Positions 5,789-8,924 of a stretch of DNA of 8,924 nt are shown piece by piece (the stretch's first letter is position 1; every line of letters begins with the position of its first letter). The stretch is taken from positions 1 through 8,924 of the forward strand of contig USSI01000044.1 in NCBI GenBank assembly GCA_900557315.1, in the 5' to 3' direction. The DNA comes from an uncultured Butyricicoccus sp. Its GTDB lineage: Bacteria > Bacillota > Clostridia > Oscillospirales > Butyricicoccaceae. The position numbers and the translations under genes are program-made. The notes beneath the pieces were generated by a model that was not told the DNA's origin, ran no database searches, and saw nothing but the letters and a program-made list of their open reading frames with translations.

Positions 5789-6394
5789 TTATACCTCGTC
5801 CCAGAAGGACTGTGCAAGTCGGTCGGCCTCGGCCTCAGCCTGCTGGAGCAGGGCTTCCACATCGTTGCCGATGATATCCAGCCCCTGCGCCGCCAGCGTA
5901 TCGAAGCGTGCACCCGACAGCATCGCGCAGATCGAGCGCAGATAAGCGGAGGCGTGGTCGGTCAGCACGGGGTTGCTGTTATCCACATATCCGCCGCGCG
6001 TGGTGACATAGACAAAGCGTTTCAGCCCGCAGTCGGCTACGGTTTGGCCATATTCGTTATAATGGAAGGTCAGGCCGGTGACGCACAGGCGCTCCAGATA
6101 GTTGCGCACCATGGAGGGCACGCTCAAATCCCAGAACGGGCAGGCAAGCACCACTGCATCCGCATTTTTAAACTGGTTTGCCAACGCGAAAAACGGCATG
6201 TTGAACGCGCCGTCTGCCGAAAGTGCGTTGCGTTCTGCGATGTCTTTCGCGTCGTAGGGCGTCAGGTGCAGCGCGGGCAGGGCGAGGACTTCAATGTCCG
6301 CATCAGGGATCTGCTTGACCAGGCGCTGCGCCAGCCGCAGCGTGCGCGACTGGGTACCGCGGATACAGCCGTTGACAAATAACACTTTTTTCAT
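5789..6394 (-). CDS. Flavodoxin-fold NAD(P)H oxidoreductase, azoreductase (AzoR)-like
   Basis: A 201-residue flavodoxin-fold protein. KKVLFVNGCIRGTQSRT (2-18) is the first strand plus the FMN phosphate loop. ADAVVLACPFWDLSVPSMVR (78-97) is the flavin-contact loop, where homologues have PMxNFxxP. VRNYLERLCVTGLTFHYNEYG (96-116, helix then GxTFxYxExG) is very characteristic of FMN-dependent NADH-azoreductases. TTRGGY (131-136) and TDHASAYLRSICAMLSG (145-161) match the later family blocks. Such enzymes reduce quinones and azo compounds with two electrons from NADH or NADPH; the natural substrate is uncertain. AAAGGAG (+ strand 6404-6410) lies 9 bases before the ATG and overlaps the end of the upstream zinc-ribbon gene. 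The two genes are 6 bases apart and surely co-transcribed. Confidence 0.85.
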   Translation of the reverse strand: MKKVLFVNGCIRGTQSRTLRLAQRLVKQIPDADIEVLALPALHLTPYDAKDIAERNALSADGAFNMPFFALANQFKNADAVVLACPFWDLSVPSMVRNYLERLCVTGLTFHYNEYGQTVADCGLKRFVYVTTRGGYVDNSNPVLTDHASAYLRSICAMLSGARFDTLAAQGLDIIGNDVEALLQQAEAEADRLAQSFWDEV

Positions 6395-6400
6395 CTCTGC

Positions 6401-6805
6401 TTACTCCTTTGGAAGCTCCCTGCCGCATTTGCGGCAGAAGGCAAAATCATTTTGTACCGGCGCACCACAGTATGGGCAAAAGTGCGTCTGCGCAGAGGGG
6501 GCGCTGGAAGGGGGCTGCGCATGGCCGAACCGCTCGTTCAGCGGGTCTGGCTCCTCGGAATCATCGGTAATGTCAAAGGCGGAATACCGGTTTTTGCCGG
6601 AGGCATTTTTGAAATGATAAACCGCATTGAAAATCCCGATGATAATGAACAGTACGCCGAACAATGGGAAGATGATGCCGGCAATGCCGAACCCGTTTGT
6701 CATAGATGCGGCAAGCACGGTCCAGAATATGCCGAAAATGATGCTGAACACTGCGCCGAAGCCGCCCATCATGGACGGACCGCGGCCCGGCTTGATGCTT
6801 TTCAT
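6401..6805 (-). CDS. Two-helix membrane protein with C-terminal zinc ribbon
   Basis: A 134-residue protein of unknown function. A basic N-terminus (KSIKPGRGPSMMGG) precedes two membrane helices at about 15-33 and 39-62. A polar acidic linker (80-105) follows, then a four-cysteine zinc ribbon: CPYC at 110-113 and CRKC at 124-127, in the style HFCPYCGAPVQND-FAFCRKCGREL. Both ends are probably cytoplasmic. The start at 6805 is chosen because AGGTGG (+ strand 6811-6816) is 5 bases upstream and a promoter -10 lies at 6828-6833. Longer in-frame starts at 6829 and 6856 fall inside or upstream of that promoter. It is the first gene of a two-gene unit with the azoreductase-like gene. Similar small zinc-ribbon membrane proteins are common in Clostridia, but their job is not known. 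Confidence 0.75.
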   Translation of the reverse strand: MKSIKPGRGPSMMGGFGAVFSIIFGIFWTVLAASMTNGFGIAGIIFPLFGVLFIIIGIFNAVYHFKNASGKNRYSAFDITDDSEEPDPLNERFGHAQPPSSAPSAQTHFCPYCGAPVQNDFAFCRKCGRELPKE

Positions 6806-6827
6806 ATGTGCCACCTGCCTTTGCTTC

Positions 6828-6856
6828 ATCATAGCACAGCGGCAGGGGAAAGGCAA
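6828..6856 (-). promoter_or_regulatory. Promoter for the zinc-ribbon / azoreductase-like pair
   Basis: Reading the minus strand: TTGCCT (6856-6851), 17-base spacer, then TATGAT (6833-6828) preceded by TGC, making an extended -10. The start of transcription would fall near 6821, giving a leader of about 16 bases that contains the AGGTGG ribosome site. This fixes the start codon at 6805. Confidence 0.6.
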
Positions 6857-6859
6857 GAC

Positions 6860-6887
6860 AAAGCGCGTCCTTGAATGGGCGCGCTTT
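6860..6887 (-). terminator. Terminator candidate after the flavin reductase-rubredoxin gene
   Basis: AAAGCGCGTCC (6860-6870) pairs over 11 positions (one G-T) with GGGCGCGCTTT (6877-6887) around TTGAAT. On the minus strand the arm ends in TTTGTCTT, a short interrupted T run. It lies 20 bases past the stop of the upstream minus-strand gene and just before the next promoter, as expected. Confidence 0.6.
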
Positions 6888-6907
6888 TGTGTATGAAAAA
6901 GCCTTCG

Positions 6908-7540
6908 TTATGCTTCGCTGCGCCTTACGAATTTGCTGCGCGGGGCGCGGCAGATCGGGCAAATGAAATCGTCCGGGATGTCCTCTGCCAGCCGGACGTA
7001 GCCGCAGACCGTGCATTTCCAGCCTGCGTCCGCGGACAGCTCATGGTATATGGGCGCAACAGGCGGGATGTCCTCGCCGCGCTTTTCAAACGCCTTGGCA
7101 GTCAGGCAGTCGCCGTCGCCGAGCACCTCGGCGTCAAGCAGTTCGCAGATAAACAGGGTGTAGGACCCGATCGCGACGGTTTCGGTCACCTTGAGGCTCA
7201 GGCGCGAGACCATGCCGCCCTTGAGATACGGACAGCCCTGCTTATCGGTCTCAAAGGGGAAGGAAGCAAATTTATCAACCGCGCGGCCGGATTTGTAGCC
7301 GAATTCGTTGACGATTTTATCTTCCGCATCCGCTGCCAGCAGGGTAACGGCGGCGGTGCCGCTCTTTTTGAGCGCAGCGCAGGTGGCGGAGTCGTTGTTC
7401 AGCGACAGGGTGAACTTGGGCGGCCGCGAGGAGGTGACCTGATGCAGGGAGTTGATGATGCAGCCGTAATTTTTGCCGCCCTCCGCTGTGGAAACCAGTG
7501 ACAGGGAGTAATCCAGCTTTTTATATGCAGCGTTATTCAT
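6908..7540 (-). CDS. Flavin reductase-like protein with C-terminal rubredoxin-type domain (high-molecular-weight rubredoxin type)
   Basis: A 210-residue two-domain redox protein. Residues 1-160 form an FMN-binding split-barrel flavin reductase domain (YGCIINSLHQVTSSRPPKF at 25-43, FPFETDKQGCPYLKG at 94-108, and the strand SRLSLKVTE). Residues 173-205 form a compact iron site: WKCTVCGYV with Cys176/Cys179 and FICPICRAPRSKF with Cys194/Cys197. The 14-residue gap between the pairs is shorter than in classic rubredoxin and resembles the C-terminal domain of rubrerythrin. Such fusions, known as Hrb in Moorella, pass electrons from NADH to oxygen- or NO-reducing flavodiiron proteins; no such partner is in the window. 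AAAGGA (+ strand 7548-7553) lies 7 bases before the ATG. The AT-rich upstream region holds a Fur/PerR-like box, suggesting control by iron or peroxide. Confidence 0.87.
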   Translation of the reverse strand: MNNAAYKKLDYSLSLVSTAEGGKNYGCIINSLHQVTSSRPPKFTLSLNNDSATCAALKKSGTAAVTLLAADAEDKIVNEFGYKSGRAVDKFASFPFETDKQGCPYLKGGMVSRLSLKVTETVAIGSYTLFICELLDAEVLGDGDCLTAKAFEKRGEDIPPVAPIYHELSADAGWKCTVCGYVRLAEDIPDDFICPICRAPRSKFVRRSEA

Positions 7541-7567
7541 GATGCCATCCTTTCTCGTCTGAATTAA

Positions 7568-7582
7568 TAAAAATAATTATCA
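7568..7582. promoter_or_regulatory. Fur/PerR-type operator candidate
   Basis: The 15 bases TAAAAATAATTATCA match the 7-1-7 Fur consensus (TGATAATNATTATCA) at 12 of 14 fixed positions, and the PerR consensus (TTATAATNATTATAA) at 11 of 14. It lies 28 bases before the start codon of the flavin reductase-rubredoxin gene, just downstream of its likely transcription start. A factor bound there would block transcription. The surrounding 7555-7610 is strongly AT-rich, so chance similarity is possible. Confidence 0.45.
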
Positions 7583-7598
7583 ATTACAAGTTTATACT

Positions 7599-7628
7599 AT
7601 CATAATTGAAGGCGAAAATCTACATCAA
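7599..7628 (-). promoter_or_regulatory. Probable promoter of the flavin reductase-rubredoxin gene
   Basis: On the minus strand TATGAT (7604-7599) is a good -10. TTGATG (7628-7623) is a four-of-six -35 with an 18-base spacer. A start near 7592 would leave a leader of about 52 bases containing the Fur/PerR-like box. TATAAA (7596-7591) is an alternative -10 without a good -35. No terminator is visible after the upstream DUF4363 gene, so some readthrough is possible. Confidence 0.4.
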
Positions 7629-7661
7629 AATCCCTAAAGTTATGCTATGTTTTTTGGCGAT

Positions 7662-8000
7662 TCAGAACAGGTTGCGGATGTTGGGCCGCTGCAGTTCGGG
7701 AAGGTGGTGCAGCTGTGCGAGCAGTTCCGCGCGGTCGATCAGGTAATCGGTTTCGCTGCCGGATGCTTTCGCGGTAAGCACCCGATCGAACAGGCGGTCC
7801 GCCTGATCCACTTCGGTATGCAGCAAAAGCAAGCCGAGCAGGGTTTGGATATCCTCCCATTTTGCGTGTGCCTGTTCGACTTCACCGGCTTCCACAGCCG
7901 TAATCACTGCGCCGACCTCGTTTTCCACCACCCGCAGGCTCCATACACTGCCGAAAACTAGCGCAGCGCACAGGAAGAGCGAAAAGATAATCCGCTGCAT
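7662..8000 (-). CDS. DUF4363-family small exported protein
   Basis: A 112-residue protein. It opens with MQRIIFSLFLCAALVFGSVW, a hydrophobic N-terminal anchor or signal, followed by a largely alpha-helical region (VVENEVGAVITAVEAGEVEQAHAKWEDIQTLLGLLLLHTEVDQ, given in parts: acidic helix 25-43, then 47-64). The pattern of a single N-terminal helix, a Trp in the first soluble helix and a position directly after a DUF421 gene matches the DUF4363 family of Clostridia. The function is not known. The start lies 3 bases after the DUF421 stop (TAA at 8005-8003), and GGAGG within the end of that gene serves as ribosome site. The two are certainly one transcription unit. The helical outer domain could sense or modulate its membrane partner, which is inference. 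Confidence 0.75.
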   Translation of the reverse strand: MQRIIFSLFLCAALVFGSVWSLRVVENEVGAVITAVEAGEVEQAHAKWEDIQTLLGLLLLHTEVDQADRLFDRVLTAKASGSETDYLIDRAELLAQLHHLPELQRPNIRNLF

Positions 8001-8002
8001 AC

Positions 8003-8677
8003 TTATCTGCCCTCCTTCCGCTGCAGGAATGTGTTGCCGCAGTCGTCAAGGGTCATCAGGAACACATCGGACAGCGCGATGCTCTGGTTTTTCAGACGGT
8101 TTTCGATATCGCGCGGGTCAAGATGCAGCAGCTGCAGGGAACGGCTTACCAGCTTGCCGTCCGACACCACGACAAGCGGCAAGCCGGTGTCCTTGGGCGT
8201 CAGCCCGAGCATCTCCGCCGTGACCTGCTGCTGAGGCTGCTTGAGGACAACGGACAGCGAGCCGTCCGGCTCAATTACGCCATATTTGACATCTGAAACC
8301 GAAGAAACATTCTGCTTTCGCAGGGTTTCAATAACCTCGTCCGTTGTCAGACGCATCTGGCGCAGTTTTTTGATGTCAAGCTGGCCGCCGCGGATGATAA
8401 TGGCAGGCTGGCCATTAATCAAACGGCGGAAGGAGCGGCTTTTGAGCGCAAGGAAGCTCAGCAGGATTTCGAGCACGATCAGTGTGGCGATCGGGATCAG
8501 CCCGGCAACCATCGGGATGCCGAGATCCTGCATGGGAACGGCGGCAAGGTCGGAGACCAGGATCGTGACAACCAGTTCGGACGGGTCAAGCTCACCGATC
8601 TGACGCTTGCCCATCAGGCGGACCGCAGCAATCACCGCACAGTACAGGATCAGCGTGCGCAGCAAGGGGACAGCCAT
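8003..8677 (-). CDS. DUF421-family membrane protein (YetF/YcaP type)
   Basis: A 224-residue protein with three N-terminal membrane helices (about 4-21, 33-50 and 56-78) and a cytoplasmic C-terminal domain. Hallmarks are MGKRQIGELDPSELVVTIL (22-40), SDLAAVPMQD (42-51), RRLINGQPAIIIRGGQLD (84-101), TTDEVIETLRKQNV (111-124) and DVKYGVIEPDGSLSV (129-143). The C-terminal extension (165-224) is the longer form seen with DUF4363 partners. The molecular role is unsettled. Relatives exist in spore-formers, and some DUF421 proteins have been linked to spore membrane properties, but nothing here proves that role. GAGGTG (+ strand 8683-8688) lies 5 bases before the ATG. A minus-strand TTGACA at 8720-8715 could be its -35, but the matching -10 (TACCAA) is poor. 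Confidence 0.88.
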   Translation of the reverse strand: MAVPLLRTLILYCAVIAAVRLMGKRQIGELDPSELVVTILVSDLAAVPMQDLGIPMVAGLIPIATLIVLEILLSFLALKSRSFRRLINGQPAIIIRGGQLDIKKLRQMRLTTDEVIETLRKQNVSSVSDVKYGVIEPDGSLSVVLKQPQQQVTAEMLGLTPKDTGLPLVVVSDGKLVSRSLQLLHLDPRDIENRLKNQSIALSDVFLMTLDDCGNTFLQRKEGR

Positions 8678-8777
8678 TATAACACCTCGTTTGGTAACAG
8701 TTTTGCCGGTAGTATGTCAAAAAAAAGGCAGTTTATTCCCAATACAGGAATTTAACAAACTAATATGCGAAAAAGTG

Positions 8778-8806
8778 TTGACAATCGTCCTGCGCGGTTT
8801 TATAAT
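8778..8806 (+). promoter_or_regulatory. Perfect consensus promoter driving the T-box leader
   Basis: TTGACA (8778-8783), exactly 17 bases, then TATAAT (8801-8806): six of six at both hexamers with the ideal spacer. Transcription should start near 8813. Such a strong constitutive promoter is typical where control is exerted later by RNA, as with a T-box. The rest of the 8678-8777 gap holds nothing else I can support. Confidence 0.9.
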
Positions 8807-8812
8807 ATGAAG

Positions 8813-8924
8813 TACATTTTGAATATTGAATAAGGCGATGAACGGAAAAGTAGCGTCTGGAATCCAGTGAGAGAGCCGCCGGTTGGTGAAAGGCGGTGGA
8901 GGAAGGAAAGGGCGAAAGTCCTCC
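8813..8924 (+). ncRNA. T-box leader RNA, 5' part (Stem I), cut by the window end
   Basis: The conserved T-box Stem I blocks occur in order: GATGAACGG (8837-8845), AGTA (8849-8852), AGAGAG (8870-8875), then CCGCC (8876-8880) pairing with GGCGG (8892-8896) around GGTTGGTGAAA. T-box leaders bind an uncharged tRNA and control an aminoacyl-tRNA synthetase, amino-acid synthesis or transport gene. The specifier codon, antiterminator and gene lie beyond the edge, so the amino acid cannot be named. GGAGG (8898-8902) and CCTCC (8920-8924) can also pair near the end. Confidence 0.85.

Noticed and set aside
5726..6382. A 218-codon + strand frame opposite the azoreductase-like gene
   Set aside because: It begins inside the YitT stop and terminator region, lacks a ribosome site, and the minus-strand product has clear family motifs.
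8692..8720. TTGACA on the minus strand as a promoter for the DUF421 gene
   Set aside because: The -35 is perfect, but at 17-18 bases the -10 is only TTACCA or TACCAA, and the start would fall on the ribosome site. It is not strong enough to list as a feature.
8898..8924. RNase P RNA-like GGAGGAA/GAAAGTCC strings near the window end
   Set aside because: The order and surrounding helices do not fit RNase P RNA, while AGTA, AGAGAG and the distal hairpin in order fit T-box Stem I.

Overview
This window looks like a fairly GC-rich Clostridia (Bacillota) chromosome, probably a gut-type member of the Oscillospiraceae/Butyricicoccaceae neighbourhood. The signs are a T-box leader, consensus SigA-type promoters with strong AGGAGG ribosome sites, a YitT transporter, a DUF421/DUF4363 pair, a NimA-like flavoprotein, a flavin reductase-rubredoxin fusion, and separate hisI and hisE genes. 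The taxon is inferred from gene content and style, not from any search.

Positions 1-2642, + strand: the distal part of a histidine operon. It holds the end of hisH, then hisA, hisF, hisI, two very small membrane-protein genes and hisE, closed by a hairpin terminator. Genes overlap or sit a few bases apart, and each has its own ribosome site. HisH and HisF form imidazole-glycerol-phosphate synthase, HisA feeds it, and HisE and HisI carry out the two early steps. Two oddities stand out: HisF lacks about five residues of its conserved beta7 phosphate loop, and two unrecognised membrane microproteins (30 and 63 residues) separate hisI from hisE.

Positions 2650-4769, + strand: a dyad/direct-repeat operator and an extended -10 promoter precede a membrane-anchored C39-like cysteine peptidase and an unrecognised secreted or anchored protein. 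A NimA-like flavin-binding protein follows with its own promoter and a textbook terminator.

Positions 4770-5780, + strand: a YitT/DUF2179 membrane protein behind a structured leader. It ends in a terminator shared with the convergent genes.

Positions 5789-8677, - strand: from right to left, a DUF421-DUF4363 membrane pair; a flavin reductase-rubredoxin protein behind an AT-rich region with a Fur/PerR-like box; then a zinc-ribbon membrane protein and an azoreductase-like flavoprotein sharing a promoter. Much of this arm is flavin and redox chemistry, which would fit an anaerobe handling oxygen or electrophiles.

Positions 8678-8924: a divergent intergenic region with a perfect consensus + strand promoter and the 5' half of Stem I of a T-box leader, cut by the window edge before the specifier codon can be read. 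No insertion sequence, CRISPR array, tRNA or rRNA was seen. I found no convincing new multi-gene system; the best leads are the altered HisF and the microproteins inside the his operon.
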